A stretch of DNA of 64,000 nt from Lepidurus packardi (taxonomy: Eukaryota; Arthropoda; Branchiopoda; Notostraca; Triopsidae), in NCBI GenBank assembly GCA_023053545.1, contig JAKZAN010000097.1:1-64000 (forward strand), written 5' to 3'. Both the position numbers and the translations under genes were made by a program. Positions 1 to 13,353 of this stretch are shown one piece after another. The notes under the pieces were generated by a model. That model saw only the letters and a program-made list of their open reading frames with translations, was not told the origin of the DNA and did not search any database. How positions within the stretch are numbered: position 1 is the stretch's first letter; every line of letters starts with the position of its first letter.

Positions 1-3000
1 GGAATCAATTCAGTACGCAGGAATTAATTCAGTCCGTAAGGAATTAATTCAGTCTGTAAAGAATTAATTCAGTACGTAAGGAATTAATTCAGTCCGTAAG
101 GAATTTATCAAACCGTAAGGAATTAATTCAGTCTGTAAGGAATTAATTAAGTCGGTAAGGATTTAATTTAGTCCGTAATGAATTAATTCAGTCCATAAGG
201 AATTAATTCAGTCTGTAAGGAATTAAATCAGGCCGTAAGGAATTAATTCAGTCTGTAAGGAATTAAATCAGGCCGTAAGGAATTTAATCAGTCCGTAAGA
301 AACTATTTCAGTCCGTAATGAATTAATGAAGTCCGTAATGAATTAAAGAAGTCCGTAAGGAATTAATTCATTCCGTAAGGAATTAATTAAGTCCGTAATG
401 AATTAATGAAGTCCCTAAGGAATTGATATAATCCGTAAGTAATTTACAAAGTCAGTAAGGAATTAATTCAGTCCCCACGGAATTAATTCAGTCCGTAACT
501 AGATAATTCAGTAAGTAAGGAATTAATTCAGTCCGTAAGGAATTAATTCAGTCCGTAAGTAGTTAATTCAGTCCTTAATTAATTAATTCAGTACGTTAGG
601 AAATATTTCAGTCCGTAATGAATTAATTAAGTCCGTAATGAATTAATTCAGTCGGAAAAAAATAATTCAGTCCGTAAGGAATTAATTCAGTATATAAGGA
701 ATTCAATCAATCCTAAAGAATTAATTCAGTCCGTAAGGAATTGATATAATCCGTAAGGAATTTATAAAGTCAGTAAGGATTTAATTCAGTCCGTAAGGAA
801 TTAATTCAGTCCGCAAGGAATTTATTCAGTCCGTAAGGAATTATTTCAGTCCGCAAGGAATTAATTAAGTTCGTAAGGAATTCATTAAGTCCATAAGGAA
901 TTAATTCATTCTGTAAGGAATTAAGTCCGTAAGGAATTGATATAATCCGTCAGGAATTGATATAATCCGTAAGGAGTTTATAAAGTTAGTAAGGAATTAG
1001 TTCAGTCCGTAAGGAATTAATTCAGTCACCAAAGAATAAATTCAGTCTGTAAGGAATTAATTCAGTCCGAAAGTAGTTACTTCAGGCCTTAAAGGAATTA
1101 ATTCAGTCAGTAAGGAATTAATTCAGTCCGTAAGGAATTAATTCAGTAAGTAAGGGATTCAATCAATTCTAAAGAATTAATTTAGTTCATAATGAATAAA
1201 TTCAGTCCGCAAGAAATTACTTCAGTCCGTTAGGAATTAATTCAGTCCGTAAGGAATTAATACAGTAAGTAAGGAATTCAATCAATCAGAAAGAATTAAT
1301 TCAGTCCGTAAGGAAATAATTCAGTCCGGAAGGAATCAATTCAGTACGCAGGAATTAATTCAGTCCGTAAGGAATTAATTCAGTCTGTAAAGAATTAATT
1401 CAGTACGTAAGGAATTAATTCAGTCCGTAAGGAATTTATCAAACCGTAAGGAATTAATTCAGTCTGTAAGGAATTAATTAAGTCGGTAAAGATTTAATTT
1501 AGTCCGTAATGAATTAATTCAATCCATAAGGAATTAATTCAGTCTGTAAGGAATTAAATCAGGCCGTAAGGAATTAATTCAGTCTGTAAGTAATTAAATC
1601 AGGCCGTAAGGAATTTAATCAGTCCGTAAGAAACTATTTCAGTCCGTAATGAATTAATGAAGTCCGTAATGAATTAAAGAAGTCCGTAAGGAATTAATTC
1701 ATTCCGTAAGGAATTAATTAAGTCCCTAAGGAATTATATAATCCGTAAGTAATTTACAAAGTCAGTAAGGAATTAGTTCAGTCCCCACGGAATTAATTCA
1801 GTCCGTAAGGAATTAATTCAATCCGTAACTAGATAATTCAGTAAGTAAGGAATTCAAACAATCCTAAAGAATTAATTCAGTCCGTAAGGAATTAATTCAG
1901 TCCGTAAGGAATTAATTCAGTCCGTAAGTATTTAATTCAGTCCTTAATTAATTAATTCAGTCCGTTAGGAATTAATTCAGTCCGTAATGAATTAATTAAG
2001 TCCTTAATGGATTAATTAAGTCCGTAATGAATTAATTCAGTCGGAAAAAAATAATTCAGTCGTAAGGAATTAATTCAGTATATAAGGAATTCAATCAATC
2101 CTAAAGAATTAATTCAGTCCGTAAGGAATTGATATAATCCGTAAGGAATTTATAAAGTCAGTAAGGATTTAATTCAGTCCGTAAGGAATTAATTCAGTCC
2201 GCAAGGAATTTATTCAGTTCGTAAGGAATTAATTCAGTCCGTAAGGAATTATTTCAGTCCGCAAGGAATTAATTAAGTTCGTAAGGAATTCATTAAGTCC
2301 ATAAGGAATTAACTCATTCTGTAAGGAATTAAGTCCGTAAGGAATTGATATAATCCGTCAGGAATTGATATAATCCGTAAGGAATTTATAAAAATAGTAA
2401 GGAATTAGTTCAGTCCGTAAGGAATTAATTCAGTCACCAAAGAATTAATTCAGTCTGTAAGGAATTAATTCAGTCCGAAAGTAGTTAATTCAGGCCTTAA
2501 AGGAATTAATTCAGTCAGTAAGGAATTAATTCAGTCCGTAAGGAAATAATTCAGTAAGTAAGGGATTCAATCAATTCTAAAGAATTAATTTAGTCCATAA
2601 TGAATAAATTCAGTCCGCAAGAAATTACTTCAGTCCGTTAGGAATTAATTCAGTCCGTAAGGAATTAATACAGTAAGTAAGGAATTCAATCAATCAGAAA
2701 GAATTAATTCAGTCCGTAAGGAAATAATTCAGTCCGGAAGGAATCAATTCAGTACGCAGGAATTAATTCAGTCCGTAAGGAATTAATTCAGTCTGTAAAG
2801 AATTAATTCAGTACGTAAGGAATTAATTCAGTCCGTAAGGAATTTATCAAACCGTAAGGAATTAATTCAGTCTGTAAGGAATTAATTAAGTCGGTAAGGA
2901 TTTAATTTAGTCCGTAATGAATTAATTCAGTCCATAAGGAATTAATTCAGTCTGTAAGGAATTAAATCAGGCCGTAAGGAATTAATTCAGTCTGTAAGGA

Positions 3001-3587
3001 ATTAAATCAGGCCGTAAGGAATTTAATCAGTCCGTAAGAAACTATTTCAGTCCGTAATGAATTAATGAAGTCCGTAATGAATTAAAGAAGTGCGTAAGGA
3101 ATTAATTCATTCCGTAAGGAATTAATTAAGTCCCTAAGGAATTGATATAATCCGTAATTAATTTACAAAGTCAGTAAGGAATTAGTTCAGTCCCCACGGA
3201 ATTTATTCAGTCCGTAAGGAATTAATTCAATCCGTAACTAGATAATTCAGTAAGTAAGGAATTCAAACAATCCTAAAGAATTAATTCAGTCCGTAAGGAA
3301 TTAATTCAATCCGTAAGGATTTAATTCAGTCCGTAAGTATTTAATTCAGTCCTTAATTAATTAATTCAGTCCGTTAGGAATTAATTCAGTCCGTAATGAA
3401 TTAATTAAGTCCTTAATGGATTAATTAAGTCCGTAATGAATTAATTCAGTCGGAAAAAAATGATTAAGTCGTCAGGAATTAATTCAGAATATAAGGAATT
3501 CAATCAATCCTAAAGAATTAATTCAGTCCGTAAGGAATTGATATAATCCGTAAGGAATTTATAAAGTCAGTAAGGATTTAATTCAGT

Positions 3588-6500
3588 CCGTAAGGAATTA
3601 ATTCAGTCCGTAAGGAATTAATTCAGTACGCAAGGAATTTATTCAGTCCGTAAGGAATTATTTCAGTCCGCAAGGAATTAATTAAGTTCGTAAGGAATTC
3701 ATTAAGTCCATAAGGAATTAATTCATTCTGTAAGGAATTAAGTCCGTAAGGAATTGATATAATCCGTCAGGAATTGATATAATCCGTAAGGAGTTTATAA
3801 AGTTAGTAAGGAATTAGTTCAGTCCGTAAGGAATTAATTCAGTCACCAAAGAATTAATTCAGTCTGTAAGGAATTAATTCAGTCCGAAAGTAGTTACTTC
3901 AGGCCTTAAAGGAATTAATTCAGTCAGTAAGGAATTAATTCAGTCCGTAAGGAATTAATTCAGTAAGTAAGGGATTCAATCAATTCTAAAGAATTAATTT
4001 AGTCCATAATGAATAAATTCAGTCCGCAAGAAATTACTTCAGTCCGTTAGGAATTAATTCAGTCCGTAAGGAATTAATACAGTAAGTAAGGAATTCAATC
4101 AATCAGAAAGAATTAATTCAGTCCGTAAGGAAATAATTCAGTCCGGAAGGAATCAATTCAGTACGCAGGAATTAATTCAGTCCGTAAGGAATTAATTCAG
4201 TCTGTAAAGAATTAATTCAGTACGTAAGGAATTAATTCAGTCCGTAAGGAATTTATCAAACCGTAAGGAATTAATTCAGTCTGTAAGGAATTAATTAAGT
4301 CGGTAAGGATTTAATTTAGTCCGTAATGAATTAATTCAGTCCATAAGGAATTAATTCAGTCTGTAAGGAATTAAATCAGGCCGTAAGGAATTAATTCAGT
4401 CTGTAAGGAATTAAATCAGGCAGTAAGGAATTTAATCAGTCCGTAAGAAACTATTTCAGTCCGTAATGAATTAATGAAGTCCGTAATGAATTAAAGAAGT
4501 GCGTAAGGAATTAATTCATTCCGTAAGGAATTAATTAAGTCCCTAAGGAATTGATATAATCCGTAAGTAATTTACAAAGTCAGTAAGGAATTAGTTCAGT
4601 CCCCACGGAATTAATTCAGTCCGTAAGGAATTAATTCAATCCGTAAGTATTTAATTCAGTCCTTAATTAATTAATTCAGTCCGTTAGGAATTAATTCAGT
4701 CCGTAATGAATTAATTAAGTCCTTAATGGATTAATTAAGTCCGTAATGAATTAATTCAGTCCGTAAGTATTTAATTCAGTCCTTAATTAATTAATTCAGT
4801 CCGTTAGGAATTAATTCAGTCCGTAATGAATTAATTAAGTCCTTAATGGATTAATTAAGTCCGTAATGAATTAATTCAGTCGGAAAAAAATAATTAAGTC
4901 GTAAGGAATTAATTCAGTATATAAGGAATTCAATCAATCCTAAAGAATTAATTCAGTCCGTAAGGAATTGATATAATCCGTAAGGAATTTATAAAGTCAG
5001 TAAGGATTTAATTCAGTCCGTAAGGAATTAATTCAGTCCGCAAGGAATTTATTCAGTCCGTAAGGAATTAATTCAGTCCGTAAGGAATTATTTCAGTCCG
5101 CAAGGAATTAATTAAGTTCGTAAGGAATTAATTAAGTCCATAAGGAATTAATTCATTCTGTAAGGAATTAAGTCCGTAAGGAATTGATATAATCCGTCAG
5201 GAATTGATATAATCCGTAAGGAGTTTATAAAGTTAGTAAGGAATTAGTTCAGTCCGTAAGGAATTAATTCAGTCACCAAAGAATTAATTCAGTCTGTAAG
5301 GAATTAATTCAGTCCGAAAGTAGTTAATTCAGGCCTTAAAGGAATTAATTCAGTCAGTAAGGAATTAATTCAGTCCGTAAGGAATTAATTCAGTAAGTAA
5401 GGGATTCAATCAATTCTAAAGAATTAATTTAGTCCATAATGAATAAATTCAGTCCGCAAGAAATTACTTCAGTCCGTTAGGAATTAATTCAGTCCGTAAG
5501 GAATTAATACAGTAAGTAAGGAATTCAATCAATCAGAAAGAATTAATTCAGTCCGTAAGGAAATAATTCAGTCCGGAAGGAATCAATTCAGTACGCAGGA
5601 ATTAATTCAGTCCGTAAGGAATTAATTCAGTCTGTAAAGAATTAATTCAGTACGTAAGGAATTAATTCAGTCCGTAATTAATTTATCAAACCGTAAGGAA
5701 TTAATTCAGTCTGTAAGGAATTAATTCAGTCCGTAAGGAATTAATTCAGTACGCAAGGAATTTATTCAGTCCGTAAGGAATTATTTCAGTCCGCAAGGAA
5801 TTAATTAAGTTCGTAAGGAATTCATTAAGTCCATAAGGAATTAATTCATTCTGTAAGGAATTAAGTCCGTAAGGAATTGATATAATCCGTCAGGAATTGA
5901 TATAATCCGTAAGGAGTTTATAAAGTTAGTAAGGAATTAGTTCAGTCCGTAAGGAATTAATTCAGTCACCAAAGAATTAATTCAGTCTGTAAGGAATTAA
6001 TTCAGTCCGAAAGTAGTTACTTCAGGCCTTAAAGGAATTAATTCAGTCAGTAAGGAATTAATTCAGTCCGTAAGGAATTAATTCAGTAAGTAAGGGATTC
6101 AATCAATTCTAAAGAATTAATTTAGTCCATAATGAATAAATTCAGTCCGCAAGAAATTACTTCAGTCCGTTAGGAATTAATTCAGTCCGTAAGGAATTAA
6201 TACAGTAAGTAAGGAATTCAATCAATCAGAAAGAATTAATTCAGTCCGTAAGGAAATAATTCAGTCCGGAAGGAATCAATTCAGTACGCAGGAATTAATT
6301 CAGTCCGTAAGGAATTAATTCAGTCTGTAAAGAATTAATTCAGTACGTAAGGAATTAATTCAGTCCGTAAGGAATTTATCAAACCGTAAGGAATTAATTC
6401 AGTCTGTAAGGAATTAATTAAGTCGGTAAGGATTTAATTTAGTCCGTAATGAATTAATTCAGTCCATAAGGAATTAATTCAGTCTGTAAGGAATTAAATC

Positions 6501-7833
6501 AGGCCGTAAGGAATTAATTCAGTCTGTAAGGAATTAAATCAGGCAGTAAGGAATTTAATCAGTCCGTAAGAAACTATTTCAGTCCGTAATGAATTAATGA
6601 AGTCCGTAATGAATTAAAGAAGTGCGTAAGGAATTAATTCATTCCGTAAGGAATTAATTAAGTCCCTAAGGAATTGATATAATCCGTAAGTAATTTACAA
6701 AGTCAGTAAGGAATTAGTTCAGTCCCCACGGAATTAATTCAGTCCGTAAGGAATTAATTCAATCCGTAAGTATTTAATTCAGTCCTTAATTAATTAATTC
6801 AGTCCGTTAGGAATTAATTCAGTCCGTAATGAATTAATTAAGTCCTTAATGGATTAATTAAGTCCGTAATGAATTAATTCAGTCCGTAAGTATTTAATTC
6901 AGTCCTTAATTAATTAATTCAGTCCGTTAGGAATTAATTCAGTCCGTAATGAATTAATTAAGTCCTTAATGGATTAATTAAGTCCGTAATGAATTAATTC
7001 AGTCGGAAAAAAATAATTAAGTCGTAAGGAATTAATTCAGTATATAAGGAATTCAATCAATCCTAAAGAATTAATTCAGTCCGTAAGGAATTGATATAAT
7101 CCGTAAGGAATTTATAAAGTCAGTAAGGATTTAATTCAGTCCGTAAGGAATTAATTCAGTCCGCAAGGAATTTATTCAGTCCGTAAGGAATTAATTCAGT
7201 CCGTAAGGAATTATTTCAGTCCGCAAGGAATTAATTAAGTTCGTAAGGAATTAATTAAGTCCATAAGGAATTAATTCATTCTGTAAGGAATTAAGTCCGT
7301 AAGGAATTGATATAATCCGTCAGGAATTGATATAATCCGTAAGGAGTTTATAAAGTTAGTAAGGAATTAGTTCAGTCCGTAAGGAATTAATTCAGTCACC
7401 AAAGAATTAATTCAGTCTGTAAGGAATTAATTCAGTCCGAAAGTAGTTAATTCAGGCCTTAAAGGAATTAATTCAGTCAGTAAGGAATTAATTCAGTCCG
7501 TAAGGAATTAATTCAGTAAGTAAGGGATTCAATCAATTCTAAAGAATTAATTTAGTCCATAATGAATAAATTCAGTCCGCAAGAAATTACTTCAGTCCGT
7601 TAGGAATTAATTCAGTCCGTAAGGAATTAATACAGTAAGTAAGGAATTCAATCAATCAGAAAGAATTAATTCAGTCCGTAAGGAAATAATTCAGTCCGGA
7701 AGGAATCAATTCAGTACGCAGGAATTAATTCAGTCCGTAAGGAATTAATTCAGTCTGTAAAGAATTAATTCAGTACGTAAGGAATTAATTCAGTCCGTAA
7801 TTAATTTATCAAACCGTAAGGAATTAATTCAGT
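3588..7833 (+). repeat. 2123-bp tandem duplication inside satellite block A
   Basis: Shared private variants recur at exactly 2123 bp. The GTACGCAAGG variant lies at 3626 and 5749, the higher-order landmark at 4149/6272 and 5579/7702, and a rare GTAATTAATTTATC monomer near 5673 and 7796. Both copies also carry the same doubled block of monomers (about 4645-4860 and 6768-6983). The duplicated unit is one full higher-order repeat plus a 693-bp partial one, which explains the single short landmark spacing in the block. Boundaries are approximate (first copy about 3588-5710, second about 5711-7833). Confidence 0.8.
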
Positions 7834-10800
7834 CTGTAAGGAATTAATTAAGTCGGTAAAGATTTAATTTAGTCCGTAATGAATTAATTCAGTCCATAAG
7901 GAATTAATTCAGTCTGTAAGGAATTAAATCAGGCCGTAAGGAATTAATTCAGTCTGTAAGGAATTAAATCAGGCCGTAAGGAATTTAATCAGTCCGTAAG
8001 AAACTATTTCAGTCCGTAATGAATTAATGAAGTCAGTAATGAATTAAAGAAGTCCGTAAGGAATTAATTCATTCCGTAAGGAATTAATTAAGTCCCTAAG
8101 GAATTGATATAATCCGTAAGTAATTTACAAAGTCAGTAAGGAAGTAGTTCAGTCCCCACGGAATTAATTCAGTCCGAAAGGAATTAATTCAATCCGTAAC
8201 TAGATAATTCAGTAAGTAAGGAATTCAAACAATCCTAAAGAATTAATTCAGTCCGTAAGGAATTAATTCAGTCCGTAAGGAATTAATTCAGTCCGTAAGG
8301 AATTAATTCAGTCCGTAAGTATTTAATTCAGTCCTTAATTAATTAATTCAGTCCGTTAGGAATTAATTCAGTCCGTAATGAATTAATTAAGTCCTTAATG
8401 GATTAATTAAGTCCGTAATGAATTAATTCAGTCGGAAAAAAATAATTCAGTCGTAAGGAATTAATTCAGTATATAAGGAATTCAATCAATCCTAAAGAAT
8501 TAATTCAGTCCGTAAGGAATTGATATAATCCGTAAGGAATTTATAAAGTCAGTAAGGATTTAATTCAGTCCGTAAGGAATTAATTCAGTCCGCAAGGAAT
8601 TTATTCAGTTCGTAAGGAATTAATTCAGTCCGTAAGGAATTATTTCAGTCCGCAAGGAATTAATTAAGTTCGTAAGGAATTCATTAAGTCCATAAGGAAT
8701 TAACTCATTCTGTAAGGAATTAAGTCCGTAAGGAATTGATATAATCCGTCAGGAATTGATATAATCCGTAAGGAATTTATAAAGTTAGTAAGGAATTAGT
8801 TCAGTCCGTAAGGAATTAATTCAGTCACCAAAGAATTAATTCAGTCTGTAAGGAATTAATTCAGTCCGAAAGTAGTTAATTCAGGCCTTAAAGGAATTAA
8901 TTCAGTCAGTAAGGAATTAATTCAGTCCGTAAGGAAATAATTCAGTAAGTAAGGGATTCAATCAATTCTAAAGAATTAATTTAGTCCATAATGAATAAAT
9001 TCAGTCCGCAAGAAATTACTTCAGTCCGTTAGGAATTAATTCAGTCCGTAAGGAATTAATACAGTAAGTAAGGAATTCAATCAATCAGAAAGAATTAATT
9101 CAGTCCGTAAGGAAATAATTCAGTCCGGAAGGAATCAATTCAGTACGCAGGAATTAATTCAGTCCGTAAGGAATTAATTCAGTCTGTAAAGAATTAATTC
9201 AGTACGTAAGGAATTAATTCAGTCCGTAAGGAATTTATCAAACCGTAAGGAATTAATTCAGTCTGTAAGGAATTAATTAAGTCGGTAAGGATTTAATTTA
9301 GTCCGTAATGAATTAATTCAGTCCATAAGGAATTAATTCAGTCTGTAAGGAATTAAATCAGGCCGTAAGGAATTAATTCAGTCTGTAAGGAATTAAATCA
9401 GGCCGTAAGGAATTTAATCAGTCCGTAAGAAACTATTTCAGTCCGTAATGAATTAATGAAGTCAGTAATGAATTAAAGAAGTCCGTAAGGAATTAATTCA
9501 TTCCGTAAGGAATTAATTAAGTCCCTAAGGAATTGATATAATCCGTAAGTAATTTACAAAGTCAGTAAGGAAGTAGTTCAGTCCCCACGGAATTAATTCA
9601 GTCCGAAAGGAATTAATTCAATCCGTAACTAGATAATTCAGTAAGTAAGGAATTCAAACAATCCTAAAGAATTAATTCAGTCCGTAAGGAATTAATTCAG
9701 TCCGTAAGGAATTAATTCAGTCCGTAAGGAATTAATTCAGTCCGTAAGGAATTAATTCAGTCCGTAAGTATTTAATTCAGTCCTTAATTAATTAATTCAG
9801 TCCGTTAGGAATTAATTCAGTCCGTAATGAATTAATTAAGTCCTTAATGGATTAATTAAGTCCGTAATAAATTAATTCAGTCGGAAAAAAATAATTCAGT
9901 CGTAAGGAATTAATTCAGTATATAAGGAATTCAATCAATCCTAAAGAATTAATTCAGTCCGTAAGGAATTGATATAATCCGTAAGGAATTTATAAAGTCA
10001 GTAAGGATTTAATTCAGTCCGTAAGGAATTAATTCAGTCCGCAAGGAATTTATTCAGTTCGTAAGGAATTAATTCAGTCCGTAAGGAATTATTTCAGTCC
10101 GCAAGGAATTAATTAAGTTCGTAAGGAATTCATTAAGTCCATAAGGAATTAACTCATTCTGTAAGGAATTAAGTCCGTAAGGAATTGATATAATACGTCA
10201 GGAATTGATATAATCCGTAAGGAATTTATAAAGTTAGTAAGGAATTAGTTCAGTCCGTAAGGAATTAATTCAGTCACCAAAGAATTAATTCAGTCTGTAA
10301 GGAATTAATTCAGTCCGAAAGTAGTTAATTCAGGCCTTAAAGGAATTAATTCAGTCAGTAAGGAATTAATTCAGTCCGTAAGGAATTAATTCAGTAAGTA
10401 AGGGATTCAATCAATTCTAAAGAATTAATTTAGTCCATAATGAATAAATTCAGTCCGCAAGAAATTACTTCAGTCCGTTAGGAATTAATTCAGTCCGTAA
10501 GGAATTAATACAGTAAGTAAGGAATTCAATCAATCAGAAAGAATTAATTCAGTCCGTAAGGAAATAATTCAGTCCGGAAGGAATCAATTCAGTACGCAGG
10601 AATTAATTCAGTCCGTAAGGAATTAATTCAGTCTGTAAAGAATTAATTCAGTACGTAAGGAATTAATTCAGTCCGTAAGGAATTTATCAAACCGTAAGGA
10701 ATTAATTCAGTCTGTAAGGAATTAATTAAGTCGGTAAAGATTTAATTTAGTCCGTAATGAATTAATTCAGTCCATAAGGAATTAATTCAGTCTGTAAGGA

Positions 10801-11626
10801 ATTAAATCAGGCCGTAAGGAATTAATTCATTCCGTAAGGAATTAATTAAGTCCCTAAGGAATTGATATAATCCGTAAGTAATTTACAAAGTCAGTAAGGA
10901 ATTAGTTCAGTCCCCACGGAATTAATTCAGTCCGAAAGGAATTAATTCAATCCATAACTAGATAATTCAGTAAGTAAGGAATTCAAACAATCCTAAAGAA
11001 TTAATTCAGTCCGTAAGGAATTAATTCAGTCCGTAAGGAATTAATTCAGTCCGTAAGTAGTTAATTCAGTCCTTAATTAATTAATTCAGTCCGTTAGGAA
11101 TTAATTCAGTCCGTAATGAATTAATTAAGTCCTTAATGGATTAATTAAGTCCGTAATGAATTAATTCAGTCGGAAAAAAATAATTCAGTCGTAAGGAATT
11201 AATTCAGTATATAAGGAATTCAATCAATCCTAAAGAATTAATTCAGTCCGTAAGGAATTGATATAATCCGTAAGGAATTTATAAAGTCAGTAAGGATTTA
11301 ATTCAGTCCGTAAGGAATTAATTCAGTCCGCAAGGAATTTATTCAGTCCGTAAGGAATTAATTCAGTCCGTAAGGAATTATTTCAGTCCGCAAGGAATTA
11401 ATTAAGTTCGTAAGGAATTCATTAAGTCCATAAGGAATTAATTCATTCTGTAAGGAATTAAGTCCGTAAGAAATTGATATAATCCGTCAGGAATTGATAT
11501 AATCCGTAAGGAATTTATAAAGTTAGTAAGGAATTAGTTCAGTCCGTAAGGAATTAATTCAGTCTGTAAGGAATTAATTCAGTCCGAAAGTAGTTAATTC
11601 AGGCCTTAAAGGAATTAATTCAGTCA

Positions 11627-11631
11627 GTAAG
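11627..11631. repeat. Target site duplication GTAAG (left) of Gypsy-1
   Basis: The satellite reads CAGTCAGTAAG up to the LTR start TGTAATG, and the other LTR ends GCTGCA followed by GTAAG at 16603-16607. The 5-bp repeat is part of the monomer. Confidence 0.85.
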
Positions 11632-11818
11632 TGTAATGAACCCACTGGGTAAAACGTATACGATTGTATTAACGTGCACTCGCTCTCAAACCAAAACCTC
11701 GACTCCCCTAGAACAGTAAAAACAACCCCCAGGAGAAAGTGAAAGAACATCGAAAGAGTAAAAGGAAAAGAGTAAAAGGAGAGTACAACGAACGAGTATA
11801 AAAAGGAAGTTCGCTGCA
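11632..11818 (-). repeat. Gypsy-1 3' LTR (187 bp)
   Basis: Direct copy of 16416-16602 with three single-base differences by eye. It is the 3' LTR relative to the minus-strand genes. It contains a repeated AGAGTAAAAGGA-type purine-rich stretch and a TATAAAAA string on the plus strand, so the promoter for the minus-strand transcript is not obvious. Confidence 0.92.
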
Positions 11819-11829
11819 CTCCTCCCGGG
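11819..11829 (-). other. Gypsy-1 polypurine tract
   Basis: On the minus strand the sequence directly before the 3' LTR is CCCCGGGAGGAG, a purine-rich stretch abutting the LTR as expected for the plus-strand DNA primer of LTR elements. Confidence 0.7.
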
Positions 11830-11883
11830 GCAAGGGAAAACATTTGCGTCCTCGCAAAAAAAAACGCACATTAAAAGAAAAGA

Positions 11884-13353
11884 TCTGGCATACGCTAGAT
11901 TACGCTTTACTAGGGTGAAAGCTCTTGTCAAATTCTTAATCACATGGTCTTTGTAAGCGTCAGCACTTGTCCAGGCTGAGTTAACCGGATTGTTAAACAG
12001 AATGTCCGTTGGTAGGTTGGGATCACGTCCATGCATTAAGAAGAATGGAGTTTCCCTAGTAGATTCCTGCACGGCAGTCCTATACGCAAAAATGACGTAT
12101 GGAATGTGCTTATCCCAATCAGCGTGTGTCTCTTGAACAAAATGACTTAGCATGTGAGCGAGGGTCTTGTTCCAGTTTTCTACAAGTCCATCGGTTTGCG
12201 GGTGGAAACTGGTCGTTCTAATCCGCTGAATGCCCAGAACGCCGTAAACAGACTGAAGAAGTTCCGACATAAAATTTGTGCCTCGATCAATAAGTATCGT
12301 ACAAGGAAGTCCATGGCGGCAGAAAACTTGCTCGATGAGGGCTTCGGCGACAGTACCTGCTGTTTGGTCCGGTAAAGGTATTGCTTCCGGGTACCTGGTT
12401 AAGTAGTCAGATACCACAAGGATGTATCGGTTGTTTTTAGAGGTAGGAGGAAATGGCCCGAGAATATCGCAAGCAATCCTATCGAATGGGGCGGCAGCTA
12501 CCGGTAACGGGACCAATGGGGCTCTTGGATGGTTGGGTGGTGACTTCCGTGTCGCGCAAGAAATACAGGAACTGCAGTAATCTTTTATGTCCACGCTCAT
12601 ACGCGGCCAGTAAAACCGCTCTTGGATTTTGTTGTAAGCTTTTTTGAAACCCAAATGGCCAGCTAATGGGTGATCGTGGAAGGCCTGCATAACCTCACGG
12701 CGCATGGCGGCAGGAAGAACAATCTGGGATTTCACAGCTTGGCGTCTTCGTCGACTGGGATGTTCAAACCATCTTCTAAGAATTCCGCTGGAGACGTAAA
12801 ATTGCTTTAACCATTCAAAATAACTGTAATCTGGGTTCTTGCTATCAGATGGCCATAGTCCACGCAGCTTGTTAAGTATGGAACCGCAAAAATCATCGAC
12901 TTCTTGAGACCGGTGTAATCTGTTCATGTCATCGTCCGTGCCGAGGTGTGTTATTTGGGCAATACTATCGGTAGTACCAGTATCCGGTGATGGAATCCGA
13001 CTAAGAGCATCGGCGTTACCGTTCAACTCCCCGGGACGATATTCAATGTCGAAGGAGTATTCTTGAAGCGTCAACGACCATCGTAAGAGGCGGGAGGAGT
13101 TTTCTCTCATTGACATCAACCAGCGTAAGGGAGCATGATCAGTCTTCAGCGTGAAATGTAGACCGAAAATATAAGGCCGGAATTGCTTAACCGCATAAAG
13201 GACCCCCAGGGCTTCCTTTTCGACGGTTGCATATTTTAGCTCGTTACCAGAAAGGTGTCGGCTGGCGTAAGCAATGACGACTTCGTTTCCCCCATTTCTG
13301 TTTAGACAACACAGCTCCGATGGCGTAGTCGGAGGCATCCGTGTATATAACAA
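11884..13353 (-). pseudogene. Gypsy-1 pol, 3' part: RNase H and integrase (truncated)
   Basis: This frame carries the second half of RNase H and the integrase: an HHCC zinc-binding module around 12540-12690, then a DDE core with aspartates in CDILGPF and DRGTNF and the glutamate in LVENWNK. Only the frame from about position 13296 downward is real pol; the segment before it is out-of-frame. The integrase stops abruptly after NLAYA near 11885-11900, and the frame runs into non-coding DNA, the polypurine tract and the LTR. The chromatin-binding C-terminal region is therefore gone, probably by a deletion reaching the 3' end of the element. Such an integrase would not be expected to work. Confidence 0.88.

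Larger units (their letters stand above)
1..11631 (+). repeat. 20-bp satellite array, block A (forward orientation)
   Basis: Tandem monomers with consensus GGAATTAATTCAGTCCGTAA run without a gap for over 11 kb. Each contains the perfect 10-bp palindrome GAATTAATTC followed by a non-palindromic half. Monomer variants recur in a fixed order and define higher-order repeats. The landmark GGAATCAATTCAGTACGCAG occurs at about 1, 1332, 2740, 4149, 5579, 6272, 7702, 9131 and 10580, giving spacings of 1331, 1408, 1409, 1430, 693, 1430, 1429 and 1449 bp, so one higher-order unit is about 70 monomers. No coding potential is seen. I recognise no named satellite family. A centromeric or pericentromeric role is inference from size and organisation. 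Confidence 0.97.

Noticed and set aside
12154-12647. Plus-strand frames inside Gypsy-1
   Set aside because: They are antisense to the integrase coding sequence and lack any feature of their own.
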